Source: Rutidosis leptorrhynchoides (lineage: Eukaryota > Streptophyta > Magnoliopsida > Asterales > Asteraceae). From it: DNA of 64,000 bases. The notes below the pieces were generated by a model that was given only the letters and a program-made list of their open reading frames with translations, had not been told where the DNA came from and searched no databases. The position numbers and the translations under genes were made by a program. This document shows positions 30,896 to 43,364 of this stretch, piece by piece. Within the stretch, counting starts at the first letter, position 1; the number at the start of each line of letters is the position of its first letter. The stretch is taken from positions 27,542,001-27,606,000 of the forward strand of contig NC_092341.1 in the NCBI RefSeq assembly GCF_046630445.1. The letters run 5' to 3'.

Positions 30896-33189
30896 ATGTT
30901 TTCTAGGGTATGGATACTCCTTTTTTACACTTTTCTTTATCAATTACTTGAATTGTATGTTTATATCTATAAATTGGTGAAGGATAAGTGTGGGGTGTTT
31001 GATTTGCATGATTATTGTTAAGATTAACATGCCTTAGTAGTTTAATTGCCCATAATGTGTTTATTTTGCAAAGATTACATGCTTTTAAGGGTTTGTTCAT
31101 GATTTTAGGGTTTGTGGAATTTGAATCCGAATTTAGGGTGATTAGTTCATGATGTTGAGTTTGTGTATGATAAAAATGAATCTTGTGAAGTATTTAATTG
31201 TGTTGGTGATATTGATGTCAAATTGGCCGGGTCATTTTTGAATGTTCTTGAATTTTTTTTAGCATATTGTTGAATTGTAATGAACTTATGAAGTATGTAT
31301 GCTTGATTTTCATTTGTATGGGCCTGTTGAAGTAAATTGATGGAATGGAATGCCATAATGTATGATGTTATAATAGGTCATTTGAACTAAAATTGCGAAA
31401 AATGTGTTATGATTTGTGATGAATATCATTAGAATGCAAATTTAAATGTTATGACCTATAACACAACATGCTTGAATCCTTGAGTCATAAGTTGATGCTA
31501 CATTGTGAAGTTGTGATTTTCATTTTTGAAAAGTTATTAACGGGTTTATGTTGACTATAGTTGACTTTGGTTTAAAATTGTGAACATACGCTTTTGCTTA
31601 AATGAGTCATAATACTTATGAACTTGAAATGGAATGATTAAGTTCTCTTGCTACTCGGTTATGTTTTAGCTAACATTAACACAACAGTTTCTATGTTTTT
31701 TTGGTCTGGTGTTAATGTTTTGCAGGGACATTCAAGCCGAGGAGGACCGGCAAAGAGAGGAAGGACAACAGGTTTGGCTCCACCACGACAACCACCACCA
31801 CAACAGCAACATCATTCATCATCATCGTCAGGAGAAGAAGAAGAGGAGGATCGAAATGATCCTCGAGTTTGGTTGACACAGGTTCAAAACGACGAAGACT
31901 ACACAGAAACATTTGAGACGATAAACCGTAGGCCTATTAATGCCACTTGGTATTCTATCTGGGGCCCATTGGAAGAGGCGGGTATGCGCCGCCATGTTTC
32001 TAATTTACTCGCCATCCCCTACGGTAGATTAGTCACCCACGCTTAGGAGCAAGTTTTCAGCATCAACGAACCAATTTATCCGGTGCTGCTTAAAGAATTC
32101 TACTCAACTGTGCGGTTTAACAATGTCAGCGATTATTTGTCAAATGACTTTCTTCGATTTCGTTTAGGGGGTGAGTACAGGGGTATAAGTAGTTTTGAGC
32201 TATGCCGAGTTTTGGGTATTTTTGAGGAACTCACCGATACCCAGTTAGGTGAATACTTGCGGGCCTCCGATTATGTTGGCCGGCATGAATTTAGTGATGT
32301 TTCTTATTGGTGAAGGATTTGTAGGCCGAATGCGGCTGCATAGTTTAGATCAAGCAGGCACAGGTACAACGAAATCGCAGCCCGGGATGATAAACTGCTT
32401 CATAGACTTATCGCATGCACTTTTAATGCGAGGGTTGAGGGTCAAGAGAAAGTGAAAACGTTGGATTTATGGATTATGGACCAAATAAAGCGGGGTTGCT
32501 ATACTGACATTCCTGGGTTGATCGGTAATTATTTCCTGGCCATTGCTACCGAGACACGGCAACAGAAGCCACTTCTGGGAGGCCACTACATCACCCGAAT
32601 TGCTCGACATTTTAACATAGATTTCAGCAGATTACAGGAGTGTACGAACGTCATGAAACCATTAAAAAAGGTTTCTTATATTAATGCTGAAATTCTTATG
32701 AAAGATAGAAATGGGCATTTGGTACCTTTTGAGGCAGGTGGCGCAGGTGGCGCAAGTGGCAGTGGCGTGCAGCAAGAACAGCAGCAGGAAGAAGAGGCGG
32801 AAATGGAGGCACAGACTAACGTTGGTGATCAGGTTCCGTGGCATCCGTCCCAATCAAGTTGGGACAGTTTGGTTGGTAGTGTTAATAACATGAGGTTGAG
32901 CCCGAACGAACAAAGGACGCACAAAAACCAAATGTGGGATAGTCAGCAACGAATGGAGCAACGCCAGATTGCTCAAGTACACAATATGGGATGGAACAGT
33001 TATGGTATTGATTGGAATAACCATAACTCAGAGTTGTTTTATTCCAACCCCGAGCAGTACTATGGAACGACACATCTGACACCCCAATACTACACGGATC
33101 CTGAACATCCACCTCCCCCTCATCCGATTTATAACTCTACCGCTGTGTTGCAGGATGCTCGGAACAGATTTGAGCAGGAATATCCATAG
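30896..33189 (+). pseudogene. Second Athila ORF (ATHILA ORF-1 / env-position type), intron-containing, three stops
   Basis: A 12-nt first exon (30896-30907, ATG TTT TCT AGG) appears to splice at GTATGG (30908) to a TTTTGCAG|GGACATTC acceptor (31725/31726). The frame is kept into 31726-33189. The product begins MFSRGHSSRGGPAKRGRT, then an acidic Ser/Glu stretch, then a conserved-looking block (INEPIYPVLLKEFYSTVRFN, FRLGGEYRGISSFELCRVLG) that I assign to the ATHILA ORF-1 family, and a Pro/Gln-rich end. In-frame stops at 32044-32046, 32311-32313 and 32341-32343 break it. This is the position of the env-like ORF in Athila elements. No membrane segment or signal peptide is evident. Confidence 0.65.
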
Positions 33190-33507
33190 GGACGCCCGTA
33201 CAGAGATGGTTCGGGTAATTATTTTTGGCCGTTTGATAACTAGGCCTGCGTGCCTTTGATCATTTTGTACTTTGTTTTGAGACAATTTAATTTGTGTGGT
33301 GTGATTTTAGACAATATTTGGTTTGTAATAACTGGCTAATTGTGTGGATTTATGAACGGTTGTGGTTGTAAAAACACCGTTCTTTTTATTATAAATTGTG
33401 TGGTTTGTTAATTTGTGCAGCGTGATTGAACTTCAAAGACTGGCATTAAGTTCAGCGACATTTGATATTATGATGTGTGTATGATGATAATCGCGGAATG
33501 GACGATG
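33190..33507 (+). other. Athila 3' spacer before chromovirus insertion
   Basis: Non-coding T/G-rich sequence. GGCATTAAGTTCAGCGACAT near 33444 resembles GGCAGTAAGTTCAGCGGCAT near 46625 on the other side of the chromovirus, a short direct repeat within Athila. Confidence 0.5.
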
Positions 33508-33512
33508 CTCTT

Positions 33513-36500
33513 TGAAATGTCCCGTTCTTATTGATTAAAAACGTTCCATATTAATTGATTTCGTTGCGAGGTTTTGACCTCTATATGAGACGTTTTTCAA
33601 AGACTGCATTCATTTTTAAAACAAACCATAACCTTTATTTCATAAATAAAGGTTTAAAAAGCTTTACGTAGATTATCAAATAATGATAATCTAAAATATC
33701 CTGTTTACACACGACCAGTACATAATGGTTTACAATACAAATATGTTACATCGAAATCAGTTTCTTGAATGCAGTTTTTACACAATATCATACAAACATG
33801 GACTCCAAATCTTGTCCTTATTTTAGTATGCAACAGCGGAAGCTCTTAGTATTCACCTGAGAATAAACATGCTTTAAACGTCAACAAAAATGTTGGTGAG
33901 TTATAGGTTTAACCTATATATATCAAATCGTAACAATAGACCACAAGATTTCATATTTCAATACGCTTCCCATACATAGAGATAAAAATCATTCATATGG
34001 TGAACACCTGGTAACCGACAATAACAAGATGCATATATAAGAATATCCCCATTATTCCGGGACACCCTTCGGATATGATATAAATTTCGAAGTACTAAAG
34101 CATCCGGTACTTTGGATGGGGTTTGTTAGGCCCAATAGATCTATCTTTAGGATTCGCGTCAATTAGGGTGTCTGTTCCCTAATTCTTAGATTACCAGACT
34201 TAATAAAAAGGGGCATATTCGATTTCGATAATTCAACCATAGAATGTAGTTTCACGTACTTGTGTCTATTTTGTAAATCATTTATAAAACCTGCATGTAT
34301 TCTCATCCCAAAAATATTAGATTTTAAAAGTGGGACTATAACTCACTTTCACAGATTTTTACTTCGTCGGGAAGTAAGACTTGGCCACTGGTTGATTCAC
34401 GAACCTATAACAATATATACATATATATCAAAGTATGTTCAAAATATATTTACAACACTTTTAATATATTTTGATGTTTTAAGTTTATTAAGTCAGCTGT
34501 CCTCGTTAGTAACTTACAACTAGTTGTCCACAGTTAGATGTACAGAAATAAATCGATAAATATTATCTTGAATCAATCCACGACCCAGTGTATACGTATC
34601 TCAGTATTGATCACAACTCAAACTATATATATTTTGGAATCAACCTCAACCCTGTATAGCTAACTCCAACATTCACATATAGAGTGTCTATGGTTGTTCC
34701 GAAATATATATAGATGTGTCGACATGATAGGTCGAAACATTGTATACGTGTCTATGGTATCTCAAGATTACATAATATACAACACAAGTTGATTAAGTTA
34801 TGGTTGGAATAGATTTGTTACCAATTTTCACGTAGCTAAAATGAGAAAAATTATCCAATCTTGTTTTACCCATAACTTCTTCATTTTAAATCCGTTTTGA
34901 GTGAATCAAATTGCTATGGTTTCATATTGAACTCTATTTTATGAATCTAAACAGAAAAAGTATAGGTTTATAGTCGGAAAAATAAGTTACAAGTCGTTTT
35001 TGTAAAGGTAGTCATTTCAGTCGAAAGAACGACGTCTAGATGACCATTTTAGAAAACATACTTCCACTTTGAGTTTAACCATAATTTTTGGATATAGTTT
35101 CATGTTCATAATAAAAATCATTTTCTCAGAATAACAACTTTTAAATCAAATTTTATCATAGTTTTTAATTAACTAACCCAAAACAGCCCGCGGTGTTACT
35201 ACGACGGCGTAAATCCGGTTTTACGGTGTTTTTCGTGTTTCCAGGTTTTAAATCATTAAGTTAGCATATCATATAGATATAGAAAATGTGTTTAGTTGAT
35301 TTTAAAAGTCAAGTTAGAAGGATTAACTTTTGTTTGCGAACAAGTTTAGAATTAACTAAACTATGTTCTAGTGATTACAAGTTTAAACCTTCGAATAAGA
35401 TAGCTTTATATGTGTGAATCGAATGATGTTATGAACATCATTATTACCTTAATTTCCTTGGATAAACCTACTGGAAAAGAGAAAAATAGATCTAGCTTCA
35501 ATGGATCCTTGGATGGCTCGAAGTTCTTGAAGCAGAATCATGACACGAAAACAAGTTCAAGTAAGATCATCACTTGAAATAAGATTGTTATAGTTATAGA
35601 AATTGAACCAAAGTTTGAATATGATTATTACCTTGTATTAGAATGATAACCTACTGTAAGAACAAAGATTTCTTGAGGTTGGATGATCACCTTACAAGAT
35701 TGGAAGTGAGCTAGCAAACTTGAAAGTATTCTTGATTTTATGAAACTAGAACTTTTGGAATTTATGAAGAACACTTAGAACTTGAAGATAGAACTTGAGA
35801 GAGATTAATTAGATGAAGAAAATTGAAGAATGAAAGTGTTTGTAGGTGTTTTTGGTCGTTGGTGTATGGATTAGATATAAAGAATATGTAATTTTGTTTT
35901 CATGTAAATAAGTCATGAATGATTACTCATATTTTTGTAATTTTATGAGATATTTCATGCTAGTTGCCAAATGATGGTTCCCACATGTGTTAGGTGACTC
36001 ACATGGGCTGCTAAGAGCTGATCATTGGAGTGTATATACCAATAGTACATACATCTAAAAGCTGTGTATTGTACGAGTACGAATACGGGTGCATACGAGT
36101 AGAATTGTTGATGAAACTGAACGAGGATGTAATTGTAAGCATTTTTGTTAAGTAGAAGTATTTTGATAAGTGTATTGAAGTCTTTCAAAAGTGTATAAAT
36201 ACATATTAAAACACTACATGTATATACATTTTAACTGAGTCGTTAAGTCATCGTTAGTCGTTACATGTAAGTGTTGTTTTGAAACCTTTAGGTTAACGAT
36301 CTTGTTAAATGTTGTTAACCCAATGTTTATAATATCAAATGAGATTTTAAATTATTATATTATCATGATATTATCATGTATGAATATCTCTTAATATGAA
36401 ATATATACATTAAATGTCTTTACAACGATAATCGTTACATATATGTCTCGTTTAAAAATCATTAAGTTAGTAGTCTTGTTTTTACATATGTAGTTCATTG

Positions 36501-36762
36501 TTAATATACTTAATGATATGTTTACTTATCATAGTATCATGTTAACTATATATATATCCATATATATGTCATCATATAGTTTTTACAAGTTTTAACGTTC
36601 GTGAATCACCGGTCAACTTGGGTGGTCAATTGTCTATATGAAACATATTTCAATTAATCAAGTCTTAACAAGTTTGATTGCTTAACATGTTGGAAACATT
36701 TAATCATGTAAATATCAATCTCAATTAATATATATAAACATGGAAAATTTCGGGTCACTACA
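33513..36762 (-). repeat. 3' LTR of the chromovirus
   Basis: 3250 bp, TGAAATGTCCCG...GGGTCACTACA. Non-coding; short open frames inside (for example 34260-34523) are duplicated in the other LTR and have no family resemblance. Contains one copy of the sequence amplified in the solo LTR. Confidence 0.95.
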
Positions 36763-36797
36763 GTACCTACCCGTTAAATAAATTTCGTCCCGAAATT

Positions 36798-38720
36798 TTA
36801 AGCTGTTGAAGGTGTTGACGAATCTTCTGGAAATAGATGCGGGTATTTCTTCTTCATCTGATCTTCACGCTCCCAGGTGAACTCGGGTCCTCTACGAGCA
36901 TTCCATCGAACCTTAACAATTGGTATCTTGTTTTGCTTAAGTCTTTTAACCTCACGATCCATTATTTCGACGGGTTCTTCGATGAATTGAAGTTTTTCGT
37001 TGATTTGGATTTCATCTAACGGAATAGTGAGATCTTCTTTAGCAAAACATTTCTTTAAATTCGAGACGTGGAAAGTGTTATGTACAGCCGCGAGTTGTTG
37101 AGGTAACTCTAGTCGGTAAGCTACTGGTCCGATACGATCAATAATCTTGAATGGTCCAATATACCTTGGATTTAATTTCCCTCGTTTACCAAATCGAACA
37201 ACGCCTTTCCAAGGTGCAACTTTAAGCATGACCATCTCTCCAATTTCAAATTCTATATCTTTTCTTTTAATGTCAGCGTAGCTCTTTTGTCGACTTTGGG
37301 CGGTTTTCAACCGTTGTTGAATTTGGATGATCTTCTCGGTAGTTTCTTGTATAATCTCCGGACCCGTAATCTGTCTATCCCCCACTTCACTCCAACAAAT
37401 CGGAGACCTGCACTTTCTACCATAAAGTGCTTCAAACGGCGCCATCTCAATGCTTGAATGGTAGCTGTTGTTGTAGGAAAATTCTGCTAACGGTAGATGT
37501 CGATCCCAACTGTTTCCGAAATCAATAACACATGCTCGTAGCATGTCTTCAAGCGTTTGTATCGTCCTTTCGCTCTGCCCATCAGTTTGTGGATGATAGG
37601 CAGTACTCATGTCTAGACGAGTTCCTAATGCTTGCTGTAATGTCTGCCAGAATCTTGAAATAAATCTGCCATCCCTATCAGAGATAATAGAGATTGGTAT
37701 TCCATGTCTGGAGACGACTTCCTTCAAATACAGTCGTGCTAACTTCTCCATCTTGTCATCTTCTCTTATTGGTAGGAAGTGTGCTGATTTGGTGAGACGA
37801 TCAACTATTACCCAAATAGTATCAAAACCACTTGCAGTCCTTGGCAATTTAGTGATGAAATCCATGGTAATGTTTTCCCATTTCCATTCCGGGATTTCGG
37901 GTTGTTGAAGTAGACCTGATGGTTTCTGATGCTCAGCTTTGACCTTAGAACACGTCAAACATTCTCCTACGTATTTAGCAACATCGGCTTTCATACCCGG
38001 CCACCAAAAATGTTTCTTGAGATCCTTGTACATCTTCCCCGTTCCAGGATGTATTGAGTATCTGGTTTTATGAGCTTCTCTAAGTACCATTTCTCTCATA
38101 TCTCCAAATTTTGGTACCCAAATCCTTTCAGCCCTATACCGGGTTCCGTCTTCCCGAATATTAAGATGCTTCTCCGATCCTTTGGGTATTTCATCCTTTA
38201 AATTTCCCTCTTTTAAAACTCCTTGTTGCGCCTCCTTTATTTGAGTAGTAATGTTATTATGAATCATTATATTCATAGATTTTACTCGAATGGGTTCTCT
38301 GTCCTTCCTGCTCAAGGCATCGGCTACCACATTTGCCTTCCCCGGGTGGTAACGAATCTCAAAGTCGTAATCATTCAATAATTCAATCCACCTACGCTGC
38401 CTCATATTCAGTTGTTTGTGATTAAATATGTGTTGAAGACTTTTGTGGTCGGTATATATAATACTTTTGACCCCATATAAGTAGTGCCTCCAAGTCTTTA
38501 ATGCAAAAATAACCGCGCCTAATTCCAAATCATGCGTCGTATAATTTTGTTCGTGAATCTTCAATTGTCTAGACGCATAAGCAATCACCTTTGTTCGTTG
38601 CATTAATACACAACCGAGACCTTGCTTTGATGCATCACAATAAATCACAAAATCATCATTCCCTTCAGGCAATGACAATATAGGTGCCGTAGTTAGCTTT
38701 TTCTTCAATAACTGAAACGC
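36798..38720 (-). pseudogene. Chromovirus Pol C-terminal half: RNase H, integrase, chromodomain
   Basis: This is the same frame as the upstream ORF, after the stop at 38723-38721. RNase H has [31 protein letters not shown] and [11 protein letters not shown]. The integrase zinc finger has [12 protein letters not shown] and [12 protein letters not shown]. The core has [10 protein letters not shown] (Asp), [11 protein letters not shown] (Asp) and [15 protein letters not shown] (Glu). The C-terminus has [20 protein letters not shown] and [12 protein letters not shown], a chromodomain-like end that in this clade targets integration to chromatin. Otherwise undamaged: 636 codons open from the first ATG. 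Confidence 0.9.
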
Positions 38721-40513
38721 TTACTCTTGTTCATCATTCCATTCAAATTTCTTCCCTTTATGCGTTAATGCAGTCAAGGGTTTTGCTATTCTGGAAAAGT
38801 CTTGGATGAACCTTCTGTAGTAACCAGCTAGTCCTAAAAACTGGCGTATGTGTTTCGGAGTTTTCGGGGTTTCCCACTTTTCAACAGTTTCTATCTTTGC
38901 CGGATTCACCTTAATACCTTCTTTGTTCACTATGTGACCGAGGAATTGAACTTCTTCCAACCAAAATGCACACTTTGAAAACTTAGCGTACAATTCTTCC
39001 TTCCTCAATACTTCTAACACCTTTCTCAAATGTTCACCGTGTTCTTGGTCATTCTTTGAGTAAATAAGTATGTCATCAATGAAAACAATGACAAACTTGT
39101 CAAGGTATGGTCCACACACTCGGTTCAAAAGGTCCATGAACACAGCTGGTGCATTAGTTAAACCAAACGGCATGACCATAAACTCGTAATGACCGTAACG
39201 TGTTCTGAAAGCAGTCTTTGGAATATCATCTTCTTTCACCCGCATTTGATGATACCCGGAACGTAAGTCAATCTTTGAATAAACAGACGAGCCTTGTAGT
39301 TGATCAAATAAGTCATCGATTCTCGGTAGTGGGTAGCGGTTCTTGATGGTAAGTTTGTTCAACTCTCGGTAGTCGATACACAACCTGAATGTACCATCTT
39401 TCTTCTTGACAAACAAAACAGGAGCTCCCCACGGTGATGTGCTTGGTCGAATGAAACCACGCTCTAAAAGTTCTTGTAATTGGCTTTGTAGTTCTTTCAT
39501 CTCGCTGGGTGCGAGTCTGTAAGGAGCACGAGCTATTGGTGCAGCTCCTGGTACAAGATCTATTTGAAATTCAACGGATCGATGTGGGGGTAATCCCGGT
39601 AATTCTTTCGGAAATACATCAGGAAATTCTTTTGCGACGGGAACATCATTGATGCTCTTTTCTTCAGTTTGTACTTTCTCGACGTGTGCTAGAACAGCAT
39701 AGCAACCTTTTCTTATTAGTTTTTGTGCCTTCAAATTACTAATAAGATGTAGCTTCATGTTGCCCTTTTCTCCGTACACCATTAAGGGTTTTCCTTTTTC
39801 TCGTATAATGCGAATTGCATTTTTGTAACAAACGATCTCCGCTTTCACTTCTTTCAACCAGTCCATACCGATTATCACATCAAAACTCCCTAACTCTACT
39901 GGTATCAAATCAATCTTAAATGTTTCGCTAACCAGTTTAATTTCTCGATTCCGACATATATTATCTGCTGAAATTAATTTACCATTTGCTAATTCGAGTA
40001 AAAATGTACTATCCAAAGGCGTCAATGGACAACTTAATTTAGCACAAAAATCTCTACTCATATAGCTTCTATCCACACCCGAATCAAATAAAACGTAAGC
40101 AGATTTATTGTCAATAAGAAACGTACCCGTAACAAGCTCCGGGTCTTCCTGTGCCTCTGCCGCATTAATATTGAAAACTCTTCCACGGCCTTGTCCATTC
40201 GTGTTCTCCTGGTTCGGGCAATTTCTAATAATGTGGCCCAGTTTTCCACATTTATAACAAACTACATTGGCATAACTTGCTCCGACACTACTTGCTCCGC
40301 CATTACTCGTTCCGACACCATTTGTTCCTTTCGTTCTATTAACCCCTGGTCCGTAGACCTCACACTTCGCCGCGCTATGACCATTTCTTTTACACTTGTT
40401 GCAAAATTTGGTGCAGAACCCCGAGTGATTCTTTTCACACCTTTGGCATAGCTGCTTCTGATTGTTGTTGTTGTTGCGGTTATTATTGTTGTTGGGATGA
40501 TTGTTGTAGTTGC

Positions 40514-40544
<31 letters not shown>

Positions 40545-41378
40545 GGGCCGTTTGTTGTAGTTGCGATTGATGTTGCGATTGTTGGGATAATTGTTGCGAT
40601 TATTGTTGTAATTGCTGTTGTTGTTGTATTGGTGATTCTTATCACCGTTTTCCTCCCACTTTCTTTTGACTTGCTTCACATTGGCCTCTTCAGCAGTCTG
40701 TTCTTTAATTCTTTCTTCAATCTGGTTCACTAGTTTGTGAGCCATTCTACATGCCTGTTGTATGGAGGCGGGCTCGTGTGAACTTATATCTTCTTGGATT
40801 CTTTCCGGTAATCCTTTCACAAACGCGTCGATCTTCTCTTCCTCATCTTCGAATGCTCCCGGACACAATAGGCACAATTCTGTGAATCGTCTTTCGTACG
40901 TGGTAATATCAAATCCTTGGGTTCGTAACCCTCTAAGTTCTGTCTTGAGCTTATTGACCTCGGTTCTGGGACGGTACTTCTCGTTCATCAAGTGCTTGAA
41001 TGCTGACCACGGTAGTGCGTTCGCATCATCTTGTCCCACTTGCTCTAGATAGGTATTCCACCATGTTAACGCAGAACCTGTGAAGGTATGCGTAGCGTAC
41101 TTCACTTTGTCCTCTTCAGTACACTTACTTATGGCAAACACCGATTCAACCTTCTCGGTCCACCGTTTCAATCCGATCGGTCCTTCGGTTCCATCAAATT
41201 CCAAAGGTTTGCAGGCAGTGAATTCTTTGTAGGTGCATCCTACACGATTTCCTGTACTGCTAGATCCAAGGTTATTGTTGGTATGTAGCGCAGCCTGTAC
41301 TGCGGCTATGTTTGAAGCTAGAAAAGTACGGAATTCCTCTTCATTCATATTCACGGTGTGTCGAGTAGTCGGTGCCAT
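38721..41378 (-). CDS. Chromovirus Gag, protease and reverse transcriptase, ending at a premature stop
   Basis: The ATG at 41378 (MAPTTRH) is preferred to upstream codons because it begins the Tekay-type Gag. Gag has [15 protein letters not shown] and [16 protein letters not shown] long Asn-rich tract follows, encoded by AAC/AAT repeats (40440-40640), then zinc knuckles ([28 protein letters not shown]). The protease has [12 protein letters not shown]; the residue after DSG is Val where family members usually have Ala or Thr. RT has [34 protein letters not shown] and the catalytic [10 protein letters not shown]. The frame ends at TAA 38723-38721, between RT and RNase H; sequence on both sides is in the same frame, so this is a nonsense change, not a normal end. 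Confidence 0.85.
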
Positions 41379-41719
41379 TTCCTTCAAAATAGTTAAATGG
41401 AACAAGTTAATCATACAGAATATTAAGAGTAGTTAATAGTATTTCGTAGCATAATATGAACTCATTTATAAAAGCTTTTTCTTCATATTAGCGTTTTATA
41501 AGTTTAAATTCGGGTAGTACCTACCCGTTAAGTTCATACTTAGTAGCTAATATACAATTCAACTACTACAATTCTATATGAAAAACTGATTATAATAATA
41601 TTTCGCGTTCAAACTTTTATACAATATTTTACAAACTTACAATACCGCTTATTTTACATAAAGCATGAAATATAGCACACAATAACTTTGATACAAGATA
41701 GTTGTGAAGACAATTCTAG

Positions 41720-42403
41720 CTAGTACACAAGTCGTTCAGCAAAGGCAATAAAGACACGTAATTCATACGTCCAGAAACAAGTCATGCATTCTGGTTTTAC
41801 TAGGACTACTTCCCATCCTTGGTCTTGTGCAACATAACCGTTATGGCCGTTGATAAGACAGCGTGTTGTAACGTCATCAAAGGGACGAGGGTTACGTAAT
41901 GTCCAACAGTCCCGTAATAATATAAAAACCTCATTTCTTACCCCAATTACCGACTCCGTCACTTGTGGAAATGTTTTGTTTAATAGTTGTAGCCCGATGT
42001 TCTTGTTCTCACTTTGGTGAGAAGCGAACATTACTAATCCGTAAGCATAACATGCTTCTTTATGTTGCATGTTAGCCGCTTTTTCTAAATCACGAAGTCC
42101 AATATTCGGATATATTGAGTCAAAATAATTTCTTAACCCGTTGCGTAAAATAGCATTTGGGTTCCCCGCAATATATGCGTCAAAGTAAACACATCGTAAC
42201 TTATGGGTTTCCCAATGTGATATCCCCCATCTTTCAAACGAAAGTCTCTTATAAACCAAGACATTCTTGGAACGTTCTTCGAATGTCTTACAAACTGATC
42301 TCGCCTTAAATAGTTGTGCCGAAGAATTCTGGCCGACTCTAGACAAGATTTCATCAATCATGTCTCCGGGTAGGTCTCTTAAAATATTGGGTTGTCTATC
42401 CAT
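41720..42403 (-). CDS. F-box protein carried inside the chromovirus, 227 aa
   Basis: Uninterrupted frame. The F-box is at about residues 8-56 (LRDLPGDMIDEILSRVGQ, then LFKARSVCKTFEE, VYKRLSFERW). A helical region follows with LRDLEKAANMQHKEACYAYG and NKNIGLQLL, like a Sel1/TPR repeat, and a C-terminal part with Cys and aromatic residues. I recognise the layout of plant F-box proteins of the At1g67623/At2g35280 type. It lies between 5' LTR and gag, in the same orientation as the element, 341 bp before the gag ATG, and both LTRs and the TSD lie outside it, so it travelled with the element. A product could act in SCF ubiquitin ligases; this is inference. It is not related to the F-box/LRR genes at the two ends of the window. 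Confidence 0.8.
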   Translation of the reverse strand: MDRQPNILRDLPGDMIDEILSRVGQNSSAQLFKARSVCKTFEERSKNVLVYKRLSFERWGISHWETHKLRCVYFDAYIAGNPNAILRNGLRNYFDSIYPNIGLRDLEKAANMQHKEACYAYGLVMFASHQSENKNIGLQLLNKTFPQVTESVIGVRNEVFILLRDCWTLRNPRPFDDVTTRCLINGHNGYVAQDQGWEVVLVKPECMTCFWTYELRVFIAFAERLVY

Positions 42404-42540
42404 TTTGTGTTTTTAAACTGTAAAATAGACAAGAGTTAGATTCATAAAAAAAATACTTATTAATACAAGCAATTTTTACATATATCATAAAGCATAAGAA
42501 CACTATATTACATATATTACACCACACGAATACAACTATC

Positions 42541-43155
42541 TTATTCCGACTCGCTCGTTTCTTCTTCTTCGGTTTTGGTTCGTTTTGCCAAGTTTCTAGG
42601 GATATATGATGTTCCCCTAATACGAGCCGTCGTTGTCCACATTGGTTTAGAAAAACCTGGTGGTTTAGAGGTTCCCGGGTCATTGTTACAACTTAAGGAC
42701 TTCGGGGGTTGACGATACATATAAAGTTCATCGGGGTTGGAATTAGATTTCTCTATTTTTATGCCCTTTCCCTTATTATTTTCTTTTGCCTTTTTAAATT
42801 CAGTTGGGGTAATTTCTATAACATCATCGGAATTCTCGTCGGAATCCGATTCATCGGAGAATTATTAATCCTCCCAATATTTTGCTTCCTTGGCGGAAAC
42901 ACCATTGACCATAATTAACTTTGGTCGGTTGGTTGAGGATTTTCTTTTACTTAACCGTTTTATTATTTCCCCCACCGGTTCTATTTCTTCATCCGGTTCC
43001 GATTCTTCTTCCGGTTCCGATTCTTCTTCCGGTTCCGACTCTTCTTCCGGTTCCTCTTCGGGAACTTGTGAATCAGTCTACAAATCATTCCAATTTACAT
43101 TTGACTCTTCATTATTATTAGGTGAGTCAATGGGACTTGTTCTAGAGGTAGACAT
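42541..43155 (-). pseudogene. Acidic repeat ORF inside the chromovirus leader, three stops
   Basis: One frame of 205 codons from ATG 43155 to TAA 42541 contains an in-frame TAG (43080-43078) and tandem TAATAA (42867-42862). The product starts MSTSRTSPIDSPNNNEES and has an EPEEES repeat encoded by 18-bp tandem repeats (about 42985-43060). A basic segment with IIKRLSKRKSSTNRPK follows, then a Ser/Asp-rich acidic part (DESDSDENSDD) and a C-terminus with RIRGTSYIPRNLAKRTK. I do not recognise it. Low complexity and charge suggest a disordered, possibly nuclear protein. The frame is consistent across all segments, which argues that it was once coding. Confidence 0.55.
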
Positions 43156-43350
43156 CTATCACATAATATCAAACACGTTAAGAGATTAATATATCACATA
43201 ATATTCATATGTTAAAAATATATAGTTTCCAACAAAAATGTTAAGCAATCATTTTTAAAGAAAACACGGTCGAAGTCCAGACTCACTAATGCATCCTAAC
43301 AAACTCGATAAGACACACTAATGCAAATTTTCTGGTTCTCTAAGACCAAC

Positions 43351-43363
43351 GCTCTGATACCAA
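43351..43363 (-). other. Primer-binding site of the chromovirus
   Basis: On the minus strand TTGGTATCAGAGC begins one base after the 5' LTR, complementary to initiator Met-tRNA. Confidence 0.85.
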
Positions 43364-43364
43364 C

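Noticed and set aside
31648-31725. Start of the Athila second ORF at the first in-frame codon of the long frame
   Set aside because: That part precedes a strong TTTTGCAG acceptor and is T-rich intron-like; the spliced start at 30896 fits better.
30896-33189. Classical envelope glycoprotein
   Set aside because: No signal peptide or transmembrane segment seen; only the position matches env-like ORFs.
27712-33507. Idea that the solo LTR and the chromovirus form one large element
   Set aside because: Each has its own exact TSD (TCTTT, CTCTT) and their LTRs are clearly diverged.
34260-34523. Open frame of 87 codons, repeated at 44112-44375
   Set aside because: Lies in both chromovirus LTRs, no family features. 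Duplication reflects LTR identity, not selection.
35955-36188. Minus-strand open frame repeated at 45807-46040
   Set aside because: Also within the LTR pair; composition is that of non-coding DNA.
40262-40645. Thr/Ile-rich and Val-rich frames over the Gag Asn tract
   Set aside because: Other-frame shadows of AAC/AAT repeats in the chromovirus gag.
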